DNA from: Psychrobacter sp. JCM 18900
GTDB lineage: Bacteria > Pseudomonadota > Gammaproteobacteria > Pseudomonadales > Moraxellaceae
DNA length: 64,000 nucleotides
Direction: 5' to 3'
NCBI RefSeq assembly: GCF_904846625.1
Contig: NZ_CAJHBL010000002.1
Coordinates: 248,001 to 312,000, forward strand
Positions 56,769-64,000 of the stretch are shown here, piece by piece. The position numbers and the translations under genes are program-made. Under the pieces are notes generated by a model that saw only the letters and a list, made by a program, of their open reading frames with translations, was not told the origin of the DNA and ran no database searches. Each line of letters starts with the position of its first letter. The first letter of the stretch is position 1.

Positions 56769-57470
56769 ATGCAGGCAAATCAAGCACAAACACAACAAAA
56801 ACAACTGGCATTATTTGATTTAGATCACACATTACTTGATGTCGATAGCGATTATCTCTGGGGCGAGTATATCGTAAAGCATGACCTTGTCGATGAGGCG
56901 CAGTACCGCACTGCCAACCAGAAATTTTATAATGACTACATCGAAGGTACGTTAGACGCGACAGAATACAATAAATTCGTCGCGCAGTTTTTGAGTAGTC
57001 TGCCGCTTGATAGACTTGATGAGCTAAGAGAAGACTATATCAAAAGCGAAATCGAGCCACATATTCGCCCAAAAGCAATGGAAGCGTTGTGCCAGCATAT
57101 TGAGCAAGGACACGATGTGGTGATTATTTCTGCGACCAATGATTTTGTAGTATCCGCCATTGCCAAGCGGTTTGGTATTGAAGCTGCCAATGTATTGGCA
57201 ACGCCATTAGAGATCAAAGACAATCGCTATACAGGTAAGCTAATTGACAGACCAAACTTTCAAGCGGGCAAGATATACCATTTGGATAAATGGCTAAATA
57301 AACAGCAAGCCTCTGGTATTACCTTTGAAAAGACGTACGCATATTCAGATTCTAAAAATGATATTCCGTTACTCGAATGGGCTGATGTGGCCGTTTGCGT
57401 ATCACCTGATGATGCGTTACATGCGCATGCTTTGGCGCATCGCTGGGCAGTAGAAGATTGGTCGATCTAG
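56769..57470 (+). CDS. HAD-IB family hydrolase (SerB-like phosphatase)
   Basis: The 233-residue protein belongs to HAD subfamily IB. Motif I is ALFDLDHTLLDVDS with D17 and D19, motif II is VVIISATNDFVV, and the late motif is TYAYSDSKNDIPLLEWAD. A helical cap lies between motifs I and II. This group includes phosphoserine phosphatase-like and other small-molecule phosphatases; the substrate is not identifiable. AAGG lies before the ATG. prfB follows after 125 bases. Confidence 0.88.
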   Translation: MQANQAQTQQKQLALFDLDHTLLDVDSDYLWGEYIVKHDLVDEAQYRTANQKFYNDYIEGTLDATEYNKFVAQFLSSLPLDRLDELREDYIKSEIEPHIRPKAMEALCQHIEQGHDVVIISATNDFVVSAIAKRFGIEAANVLATPLEIKDNRYTGKLIDRPNFQAGKIYHLDKWLNKQQASGITFEKTYAYSDSKNDIPLLEWADVAVCVSPDDALHAHALAHRWAVEDWSI

Positions 57471-57595
57471 ATTATTTAATCTAGTAATAGTAGCAACATT
57501 ATCAATAGTGATAATTAGCGAACCATTTAGTATCAATCTCATTTAAAATAGCGCCGTATTCGTTATTTATTTTTATTAGAAAAACAGGAATATTT

Positions 57596-58691
57596 ATGGA
57601 AATCAATCCGTATCAAGAACAAATTAAAGATTTATCAGAGCGTGGGCAGGACTTGCGGAGGTATCTTTGACTTCGATGGTAAGCAAGAACGCTTAGAAGA
57701 AGTCAATTTGGAGTTAGAAAACCCTGAGCTATGGAACGATCCAGAGCGCGCGACCAAAATTAATAAAGAAAAAAGTCACCTTGATGGTGTCATCGATGTG
57801 GTAGTGTCACTTGAGACGACATTAGAAGATGCGTCTGCCATGCTAGAGTTGGCAGTCGAAGCAGAAGATGAGTCATTGCTAGCCGATGTGCAGAGCGAGC
57901 TAGATAGCGCTGAGAAACGTGTTGCTGACCTAGAGTTCCGTCGGATGTTTAGCGGGGAGATGGATCCAAATAACTGCTACTTGGATATTCAGTCAGGCAG
58001 TGGCGGTACTGAAGCGCAAGATTGGGCTGAAATGCTGCTGCGTATGTACACGCGCTGGGCAGAAGCTCATGGCTTCAAAGTAGATGTGATTGAAGTGTCA
58101 TCTGGTAGCGTAGCTGGTATTAAGTCGGCAACCATCGAGATCAAAGGCGATTATGCGTTTGGTTGGTTACGTACCGAAATTGGCGTTCACCGTTTGGTAC
58201 GTAAGTCACCATTTGATAGTAATAATGGTCGTCATACGTCGTTTGCTGCGGTGTTTGTCTCGCCTGAGATTGACGACAACGTCGAGATTGATATCAATCC
58301 TGCGGATTTGCGTATCGATACCTATCGCTCATCTGGGGCAGGTGGTCAGCACGTAAATACGACAGATTCTGCGGTACGTATTACCCATGAGCCGTCGGGC
58401 GTGGTAGTGACCTGTCAGAATGAGCGTAGTCAACATGGTAACAAAGCCACCGCGATGAAGATGCTACGTGCTAAGCTGTATGAGTTAGAGATGCAAAAAC
58501 GTATGGAATCACAGCAAGCAGTCGAAGATGGTAAGTCTGATGTTGGCTGGGGCAGTCAAATTCGCTCGTATGTGCTCGATGACTCACGTATCAAAGACTT
58601 GCGTACCGGTGTTGAAACCTTTAACACTGGTGCTGTGCTAGATGGCGACCTCGATCAGTTTATCGAAGCCAGTCTAAAAGCAGGATTGTAA
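57596..58691 (+). CDS. prfB: Peptide chain release factor 2 with programmed +1 frameshift
   Basis: RF2 releases peptides at UGA and UAA codons. The gene is read in two frames: ATG 57596 to CTT 57665-57667, then a +1 shift past the in-frame TGA at 57668 into GAC at 57669. The site GGAGG-TAT-CTT-TGA-C matches the classical autoregulatory frameshift with its upstream Shine-Dalgarno-like element. The full product is about 364 residues (E. coli 365). The SPF codon-recognition motif lies in [16 protein letters not shown], and the catalytic GGQ is residues 249-251 in [14 protein letters not shown]. Confidence 0.98.
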
Positions 58692-58735
58692 AAGGCCGTT
58701 TTAAAGTAATAATCAATATTTAATTAAGGAAAATT

Positions 58736-59020
58736 ATGCCAAGCGTTAATAATTATTTTGATGATAAAGTGACCTCTATTGCTTTTCAAACGGCTACTAA
58801 GCCTGCGACTGTCGGCGTCATGGAAATTGGTGAGTATGAGTTTGGCACCAGCGAATTTGAAACCATGAGTGTGGTAAGTGGCGCATTGACCGTCAAACTA
58901 CCAGAGAGTGATGAGTGGCAAACGTTTAACGCTGGCGAGCAATTTACCGTTGAAGCCAACCAAAAATTTCAAGTAAAAGTTGATGTCGAAACGGCTTATT
59001 TATGTCTGTACGGTAAATAA
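58736..59020 (+). CDS. ppnP: Pyrimidine/purine nucleoside phosphorylase
   Basis: This 94-residue protein matches PpnP (YaiE, DUF1255), a small cupin-like enzyme that phosphorolyses several nucleosides. Family features are [16 protein letters not shown] at the start, [35 protein letters not shown] and the end [18 protein letters not shown] precedes the ATG. It follows prfB by 44 bases on the same strand and is followed by a terminator, so the two may be co-transcribed. Confidence 0.95.
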   Translation: MPSVNNYFDDKVTSIAFQTATKPATVGVMEIGEYEFGTSEFETMSVVSGALTVKLPESDEWQTFNAGEQFTVEANQKFQVKVDVETAYLCLYGK

Positions 59021-59050
59021 TTACTTTTAAATTGAAGTAGTATAAAAACA

Positions 59051-59084
59051 AAAAAAGCCAAGTATTTTATGCTTGGCTTTTTTT
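59051..59084 (+). terminator. Intrinsic terminator after ppnP
   Basis: AAAAAGCCAAG and CTTGGCTTTTT pair around a nine-base loop and are followed by T. It lies 30 bases after ppnP. Confidence 0.92.
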
Positions 59085-59230
59085 GTGTGTCATATTTCAA
59101 ATGAATTTTAAGCTACTATCCTGAAAACCATGTTTTACACAGCATTACACTTTGTCTGTGCCAAATAAACAGCAAAAACTACCGTCATTAATTATGCTAA
59201 AACCATGAACTCTCAAAGGTATACAGGTTT

Positions 59231-60361
59231 ATGACAAAGGCAACAGTAAAGGCAAGCCAGCAAACAATGACCAAAGACGTGCGTCATGATTACGAGCATC
59301 TCGCACGCCGTGCTAATTTACGTTATGTGAGTGATAATGAGCCAGGCTACGAGCGTAGACGTTGGGGTCGCGGCTTTACTTATCGTGATGCAACGGGCAA
59401 CACGGTCAAAGACAAAGCATTGCGTCAGCGTTTTGATGCATTGGTGATACCGCCCATGTGGTCAGAGGTGTGGATATGCCAAGACGAAAGGGGCCATCTG
59501 CAATCAACAGGGCGAGACGAAAAATCGCGCAAACAATACTTGTATCATCCGTCATGGAACAATATCCGTGACCAAGCAAAATTTGATGCGATGATAGGGT
59601 TTGCAGAGGCGCTGCCTAATTTACGCGCACAGGTGGAGGTGGATTTGGAAGCAGAGTCATTGTCACGCACCAACGTACTCGCTGCCGTTGTTAAATTGCT
59701 AGAGACCACTTTGATTCGTATCGGTAACAGCCGCTACGCCAAGCAAAATAAAAGCTATGGTCTGAGTACGCTACGCAGCAAGCATGTCAGTGAAACCGAC
59801 AATGGACTGGCGTTTGATTTTGTCGGAAAAAGTGCAAAAGAACACCACATTGAGCTGCAAGATGAACGTTTAATAGATATCGTGCAAGCCTGTTCTGAGC
59901 TGCCAGGTTATCAGATATTCAAATATCTAGATGACAACGGACATAAGCAAGTCGTCGACAGTAGTGATATCAACGACTACTTGCGGATGCATACGTGCGG
60001 CATGGACTGTGAAAGTAAACTATACAGCGCAAAGGATTTTCGCACATGGATGGCCAGTGTACTCGCGGCAAGCTATCTATATGATGAGCTACAAACGACG
60101 GCAGGCGCTAGCATACTTGCCAGTGCGCCAGAAAGCGCTGAGCGACAGCAGTTAGTCACTGATATGGTAAAAAGCGTGGCAGCAGAGCTAGGCAACACAC
60201 CAACCGTCTGCCGTGCTTCTTATATTCATCCCATTGTCATTGAGCGCTTTTTGGCAGGGCAGTTTTTTGAGACTTACAAACAAGCACGCCGTGGACGAAC
60301 TAAGAAATACCAAAGCTGTGAAGAGAAAGCATTGTTAGGGTTTTTAAGAGCTGATGTTTAG
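59231..60361 (+). CDS. DNA topoisomerase IB, bacterial/poxvirus type
   Basis: The 376-residue protein is a type IB topoisomerase that relaxes supercoils through a 3'-phosphotyrosine intermediate. The N-terminal part has DNEPGYERRRWGRGFTYRDA and LVIPPMWSEVWICQ. The catalytic domain has RIGNSRYAKQNKSYGLSTLR with an active-site arginine, DINDYLRMHT, KDFRTWMASV and the probable nucleophile Y331 in ASYIHPIVIE. Bacterial topoisomerase IB is an accessory enzyme present in scattered lineages. It stands between a terminator and a 309-base gap, so it is probably transcribed alone. Confidence 0.94.
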   Translation: MTKATVKASQQTMTKDVRHDYEHLARRANLRYVSDNEPGYERRRWGRGFTYRDATGNTVKDKALRQRFDALVIPPMWSEVWICQDERGHLQSTGRDEKSRKQYLYHPSWNNIRDQAKFDAMIGFAEALPNLRAQVEVDLEAESLSRTNVLAAVVKLLETTLIRIGNSRYAKQNKSYGLSTLRSKHVSETDNGLAFDFVGKSAKEHHIELQDERLIDIVQACSELPGYQIFKYLDDNGHKQVVDSSDINDYLRMHTCGMDCESKLYSAKDFRTWMASVLAASYLYDELQTTAGASILASAPESAERQQLVTDMVKSVAAELGNTPTVCRASYIHPIVIERFLAGQFFETYKQARRGRTKKYQSCEEKALLGFLRADV

Positions 60362-60670
60362 GTGTGAGGTTTTAGATAATAATATTGAGGTGTTAATTCT
60401 TTAATAGGAAATCGAAAGTATGTGGCAGTACTTTGGCTATTGATTGTAGGTGTCTTCGCGGACTTATAGCGAATTAATGATAATTAGTTATAGATTATCT
60501 CTACTTCTATAAAATAAAAATGATACGTTATGTATTGAAATAAACGTAGAAATGCGTTACTAATAGAGCATGATAAATATGAACCTATGAAACGGTCTAT
60601 AGGATGTGACCGTTTTTTCAATCATAAATACCATTTTGCCAGTTACCTGCTATTGCTAAAGGATTAGCTT
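60362..60670 (+). other. Leader region upstream of the acyl-CoA synthetase with a terminator-like hairpin
   Basis: The gap holds a hairpin at 60590-60618 (see separate entry). A tiny hydrophobic reading frame from GTG (about 60421, reading AVLWLLIVGVFADL) is visible but has only a poorly placed ribosome site, so I do not call it a gene. The rest is AT-rich and should include the synthetase promoter. Confidence 0.4.
60590..60618 (+). terminator. Terminator-like hairpin 53 bases before the acyl-CoA synthetase start
   Basis: AAACGGTC and GACCGTTT pair perfectly around a 10-base loop, with six T in all at the right end. It could end an upstream transcript or act as an attenuator of the gene that follows. 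Confidence 0.7.
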
Positions 60671-62392
60671 ATGAACACCGCCTCTCAAACTCCTACGAAT
60701 ATTGATACAGATACTACCGTCACACCAAGAAACTATATCGATTACTATAATAATTTTGATATGAATACACTGCTGTCAGAAATATTTGGCGAGCAGGTGG
60801 ACGATCGTCTAAATGCTTATATGGCTTGCTGTGGTCGTCATGTACGTGATGGCTGCGCTGACAATGCTGCTCTAGTACATGAAGACACCGCAGGCAATAT
60901 AACGCGCATGACTTTTGGTGAGCTTGACAAAGCGAGTGCTCAAATCGCTAACCTGCTACAGTCGTATGGGGTAAAAGCGGGAGATAAGGTAGCGACGATG
61001 CTACCGCGTACGCCAGAGCTGCTCACTGTTGTATTGGCAACATGGCGCATCGGCGCGGTATATCAGCCGCTATTTACCGCTTTTGGCTATGATTCAATCA
61101 AATATCGGATGGACAAAGCTGATACCAAAGTCGTTTTTACTAACTTAGAAAATCGCAGCAAGTTTGAAGATTTGGCTGAGCAAACCAAAATGGTATTAGT
61201 CGGCAGTATAGAGGATGCTCAGACATGGGGTGACGATCACTATATTCAGTCTATGGCAGCACAGTCGCAAACGATCGAACCAGTGATCCTCGATACGGAT
61301 GCGCCATTCTTGCAAATGTTCACCTCTGGTACAGTCGGTAAATCAAAAGGCGTCAGCGTTCCATTGGCGGCGTTACCTGCTTTTTACCTATATATGCGTT
61401 ATGCCATTGACTTACGCAAAGATGATCAATATTGGAACATGGCAGATCCAGGCTGGGCGTATGGCTTGTACTATGCCATCACAGGGCCTCTGCTATTGGG
61501 TATCACGACTTATTTTAATGAAGCAGGATTTGACGCGACTAATACCCGTGAGTTTATGGTACGTCATAAGATTACCAATTTGGCCTCTTCACCAACCGCA
61601 TTTCGAATGATGAAGTCTAGCGGCGTATTTGATAATAAAGACGACAATGACGATGATCTTGAAGACAACAGCACCCAACTCGCTTTACGCTGTGCCAACT
61701 CGGCAGGAGAGACACTGAACACTGAAGTGGTCAACTGGGTTGAAACCTATCTGGCGTGCCAAGTCAAAGACCAATATGGGCAAACAGAGACTGGCATGAC
61801 TTGCTGTGCACATCATGCACTGACACATGAATGTCCTGTTGGCTCGATGGGTATGGCGCTCCCAGGTCATACGCTAGTCGTACTAGATGATGACATGAAT
61901 GTGCTACCGGATGGTGAGCAAGGGCAGCTTGCAGTCGTAGTCAGTCAGTCACCTGCGTTTTATTTCCGTGGTTATAGTTGGAATGAAAAACAAGCCTTTG
62001 TAGATGACTACTATTTGACAGGCGACGTGGTCGAGCGTCATAGTGACGGCAGCTACTGGTTCTCAGGCCGTGATGATGACATTATTATTACCGCAGGTTA
62101 CCGCGTAGGGCCTACTGATGTCGAAAATACTGTCTTAGAGCATGAAGCAGTGGCAGAGTCTGCGGCAGTAGGCGTGCCAGACGAAGTGCGCGGTCACACT
62201 ATTAAGTCTTATGTGGTACTAAAAGATGGTATCGAAGGCAGTGAGCAAATCGCCAAAGAAATCCAAGAGCTGGTACGCAAACGCCTATCTACTCATGCGT
62301 ATCCACGTGAGGTCGAGTTTGTGACAGAACTGCCGAAAACGCCGAGTGGCAAGATTCAACGCTTTTTACTGCGTAGTCTGTCTGCCGCATAA
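60671..62392 (+). CDS. AMP-forming acyl-CoA synthetase
   Basis: The 573-residue enzyme would activate a carboxylic acid to its CoA thioester through an acyl-adenylate. The P-loop-like motif is FTSGTVGKSKGVSVPL, followed by YWNMADPGWAYGLYYAITG as in acetyl/propionyl-CoA synthetases. Later motifs are DQYGQTETGM, YLTGDVVERH, FSGRDDDIIITAGYRVGPTD and the C-terminal lysine in PKTPSGKIQRFLLR. It is shorter than Acs (about 650), so a short- or medium-chain acid is likely but not certain. AAAGGA precedes the ATG. A short-chain dehydrogenase follows at 72 bases. Confidence 0.9.
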   Translation: MNTASQTPTNIDTDTTVTPRNYIDYYNNFDMNTLLSEIFGEQVDDRLNAYMACCGRHVRDGCADNAALVHEDTAGNITRMTFGELDKASAQIANLLQSYGVKAGDKVATMLPRTPELLTVVLATWRIGAVYQPLFTAFGYDSIKYRMDKADTKVVFTNLENRSKFEDLAEQTKMVLVGSIEDAQTWGDDHYIQSMAAQSQTIEPVILDTDAPFLQMFTSGTVGKSKGVSVPLAALPAFYLYMRYAIDLRKDDQYWNMADPGWAYGLYYAITGPLLLGITTYFNEAGFDATNTREFMVRHKITNLASSPTAFRMMKSSGVFDNKDDNDDDLEDNSTQLALRCANSAGETLNTEVVNWVETYLACQVKDQYGQTETGMTCCAHHALTHECPVGSMGMALPGHTLVVLDDDMNVLPDGEQGQLAVVVSQSPAFYFRGYSWNEKQAFVDDYYLTGDVVERHSDGSYWFSGRDDDIIITAGYRVGPTDVENTVLEHEAVAESAAVGVPDEVRGHTIKSYVVLKDGIEGSEQIAKEIQELVRKRLSTHAYPREVEFVTELPKTPSGKIQRFLLRSLSAA

Positions 62393-62464
62393 ATAATTTG
62401 GTAAAGCGTCCATAAATTTAATAGAAAAATATCTAATAAAAAGTAAAAATTTAAAGGAATAATC

Positions 62465-63256
62465 ATGCAAGTTAAAGAAAACAGCTTTTTGGTTACAGGT
62501 GGTGCATCAGGTTTGGGAGAGTCAGTGGCTCGGGCGATTGTGGGTCAAGGTGGCAACGTCGTTATCGCTGATTTAAATGAAACGGCTGGACAAGCTCTGG
62601 TCGCCGAGTTAGGTGATAGTGCGCGCTTTGTACGCTGTGATATCACTAATGGTGATGAAGTGCAAGCAGCAGTTGAAATGGCAGAGTCAGCTTTCGGTGG
62701 CCTACAAGGTTCAATCAACTGTGCGGGTATTGTAGTGGTACAAAAGCTGCTGGATCGCGATAACAATCCGGCAGACCTTGAGGCATTTAGCCGCGGGGTC
62801 AATATCAATTTAGTCGGTTCATTTAACGTCGCTCGTTTGGTCGCTGCTAGCATTGCCAAGCGCATAGCGAGTGATGGTACTGCAGGTAACCATGTAGAGA
62901 AGAATGTAGATCAAGGCATTATCATTAATACAGCCTCTATCGCAGCCTTTGACGGACAAGTAGGTCAAGCCAGCTATTCATCGTCTAAAGCAGGCGTGGT
63001 TGGTCTAACCTTGCCACTTGCTCGCGAGCTAGCACGTCATGGTATTCGCGTAATGACCATCGCACCAGGTGTCTTTGCTACACCGATGATGGAATCTATC
63101 CCAGAAAAAGCCCGCGAGCAGCTGGAAGCAGGTGTGCCATATCCTAAACGTTTAGGCGCTCCCAATGAGTTTGCCAAATTGGTCACTCATATCATCGATA
63201 ATGCTTATCTAAATGGTGAAGTTATTCGCTTAGATGGTGCGATTCGCATGGTGTAA
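62465..63256 (+). CDS. Short-chain dehydrogenase, 3-hydroxyacyl-CoA type
   Basis: The 263-residue SDR protein has the nucleotide-binding TGGASGLGESVARA, NCAGIVV, and the catalytic serine in NTASIAAFDG with Y171 and K175 in YSSSKAG. The whole pattern, including TIAPGVFATPMM and the end NGEVIRLDGAIRM, resembles the HSD10-type (3-hydroxy-2-methylbutyryl-CoA dehydrogenase) group, which works in branched-chain or fatty acid breakdown. AAAGGA precedes the ATG. With the synthetase upstream it suggests an acid activation and beta-oxidation unit. Confidence 0.9.
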   Translation: MQVKENSFLVTGGASGLGESVARAIVGQGGNVVIADLNETAGQALVAELGDSARFVRCDITNGDEVQAAVEMAESAFGGLQGSINCAGIVVVQKLLDRDNNPADLEAFSRGVNINLVGSFNVARLVAASIAKRIASDGTAGNHVEKNVDQGIIINTASIAAFDGQVGQASYSSSKAGVVGLTLPLARELARHGIRVMTIAPGVFATPMMESIPEKAREQLEAGVPYPKRLGAPNEFAKLVTHIIDNAYLNGEVIRLDGAIRMV

Positions 63257-63367
63257 CAGTCTAGCGAGTGATTCATCACTTTTGCACAAAACGTATCTAC
63301 AGAATCTGGCATAGTGCTTTGATACATATGATTAATGACAAAAAATTAATTATGGGAATCAGAGTCT

Positions 63368-63949
63368 ATGCCATTTTTTTATAAAAAATCTTACTCCTCA
63401 AAAGCGCAGCGTACGCCTTGGTTGCCCATTATTATTGGTCTTAGTCTTGCTGCCATTGTTAGCACCAGCGCCATTGCTTATGCCAAAAGCACCTCAAAAC
63501 CAGAAACTCCCATTCCTCCTTATATAATTATTGATCGAGTCTTTGTCGATAAATCAGACCGTATCTTAAAATTGATGAGCAATAGTAAAGTTATTAGGTC
63601 GTATCGTATTGTGCTAGGGGACAGTCCATCAGGTCACAAGCAACAAGAAGGCGACCAGCGTACGCCCGTTGGAGTTTATACCTTAGATTATAAAAATGAG
63701 AACTCTATTGCGCATCGCTCTATTCATATTAGCTATCCCAATGATGAGGACAAGGCACGAGCAAAGTCATTGGGGGTCAATCCAGGTGGCGATATCATGA
63801 TTCATGGGCAAATGAATGGCTTTGGGTCTTTGGCATTGTTTAATCAACGACGTGATTGGACAGATGGCTGTATCGCTGTTGCCAATGATGAGATGGATGA
63901 AATTATGGCAGCGGTGATACTTGGTACTCCTATCGAAATCGTGGAGTAG
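63368..63949 (+). CDS. L,D-transpeptidase family protein
   Basis: The 193-residue protein has an N-terminal membrane anchor or signal (about residues 18-38, PWLPIIIGLSLAAIVSTSAI) and a YkuD catalytic domain. The motif DIMIHGQMNG gives the histidine, and RDWTDGCIAVANDEMDEI gives nucleophile C168. DSPSGHKQQEGDQRTPVGVY is also typical. It should act in the periplasm on peptidoglycan cross-links or lipoprotein attachment; the exact reaction is not clear. The domain is close to the ErfK/YafK-like short group. The start has only a modest ribosome site. Confidence 0.9.
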   Translation: MPFFYKKSYSSKAQRTPWLPIIIGLSLAAIVSTSAIAYAKSTSKPETPIPPYIIIDRVFVDKSDRILKLMSNSKVIRSYRIVLGDSPSGHKQQEGDQRTPVGVYTLDYKNENSIAHRSIHISYPNDEDKARAKSLGVNPGGDIMIHGQMNGFGSLALFNQRRDWTDGCIAVANDEMDEIMAAVILGTPIEIVE

Positions 63950-64000
63950 AATAGTCGGATTATTATCTAATTTATACTAAGTAGGTATATTATTCATTAC

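Noticed and set aside
60421..60468. Tiny hydrophobic frame (about 15 codons) before the acyl-CoA synthetase
   Set aside because: It starts with GTG, has a poorly placed ribosome site and is too short to judge.
1..64000. CRISPR array, tRNA or rRNA genes, prophage or insertion sequence
   Set aside because: No regularly spaced direct repeats, cloverleaf-like segments, rRNA cores, transposase or phage structural motifs were seen on reading.

Overview
The window looks like a chromosomal segment of a Psychrobacter-type gammaproteobacterium (Moraxellaceae). This is inferred from gene content and protein families: metZ instead of metB/metC, recR beside ybaB, a gcvT-gcvH-gcvP locus with a tandem glycine riboswitch, a puu/agu polyamine island, and moderate GC with AT-rich intergenic DNA. 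No search was run, so the genus is a judgement. Genes are densely packed, nearly all intact, and many end in clear intrinsic terminators. I saw no rRNA, tRNA, CRISPR array, transposase or prophage.

Layout. (1) 1-6.7 kb: housekeeping genes (a phospholipase D-family lipoprotein cut by the window edge, metZ, ybaB, recR, rnd, a lipase-like hydrolase). (2) 6.8-13.1 kb: the glycine cleavage operon on the minus strand (gcvT, gcvH, a nitroreductase, gcvP) behind two glycine riboswitch aptamers. (3) 13.4-21.6 kb: ycgL, an unknown membrane protein, a MoxR ATPase/VWA pair, an NO-detoxifying flavohemoglobin with an NsrR-like operator, a MITE-like repeat, a phosphodiester glycosidase lipoprotein and an FMN glutamate synthase-like protein. 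(4) 21.7-23.9 kb: the most unusual stretch, a decayed rtcR fragment followed by two tandem stand-alone Hint (intein-like) genes that lack the catalytic first cysteine. (5) 24.0-43.5 kb: a catabolic island for polyamines, agmatine, GABA and probably 5-aminovalerate/glutarate. (6) 43.6-49.1 kb: a glycosyltransferase, a radical-SAM/TIGR03915 putative DNA-repair pair, an unknown membrane protein and a DUF11-like exported protein. (7) 49.6-64 kb: greA, carB, an ORFan, carA, a gamma carbonic anhydrase, a HAD phosphatase, prfB with its programmed frameshift, ppnP, topoisomerase IB, an acyl-CoA synthetase, a short-chain dehydrogenase and an L,D-transpeptidase.

How genes work together. In the island, AguA and AguB would turn agmatine into putrescine. 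PuuA, PuuB, an aldehyde dehydrogenase and PuuD would turn putrescine into GABA. GabT and GabD would turn GABA into succinate; the same two enzyme types can act as DavT/DavD on 5-aminovalerate to give glutarate, which the CoA-transferase and glutaryl-CoA dehydrogenase would take to crotonyl-CoA. Two IclR regulators, a PuuR-like regulator, an APC permease and an NhaC-family antiporter complete the set. The best candidates for undescribed biology are the paired Hint genes and the small AT-rich gene wedged between carA and carB.
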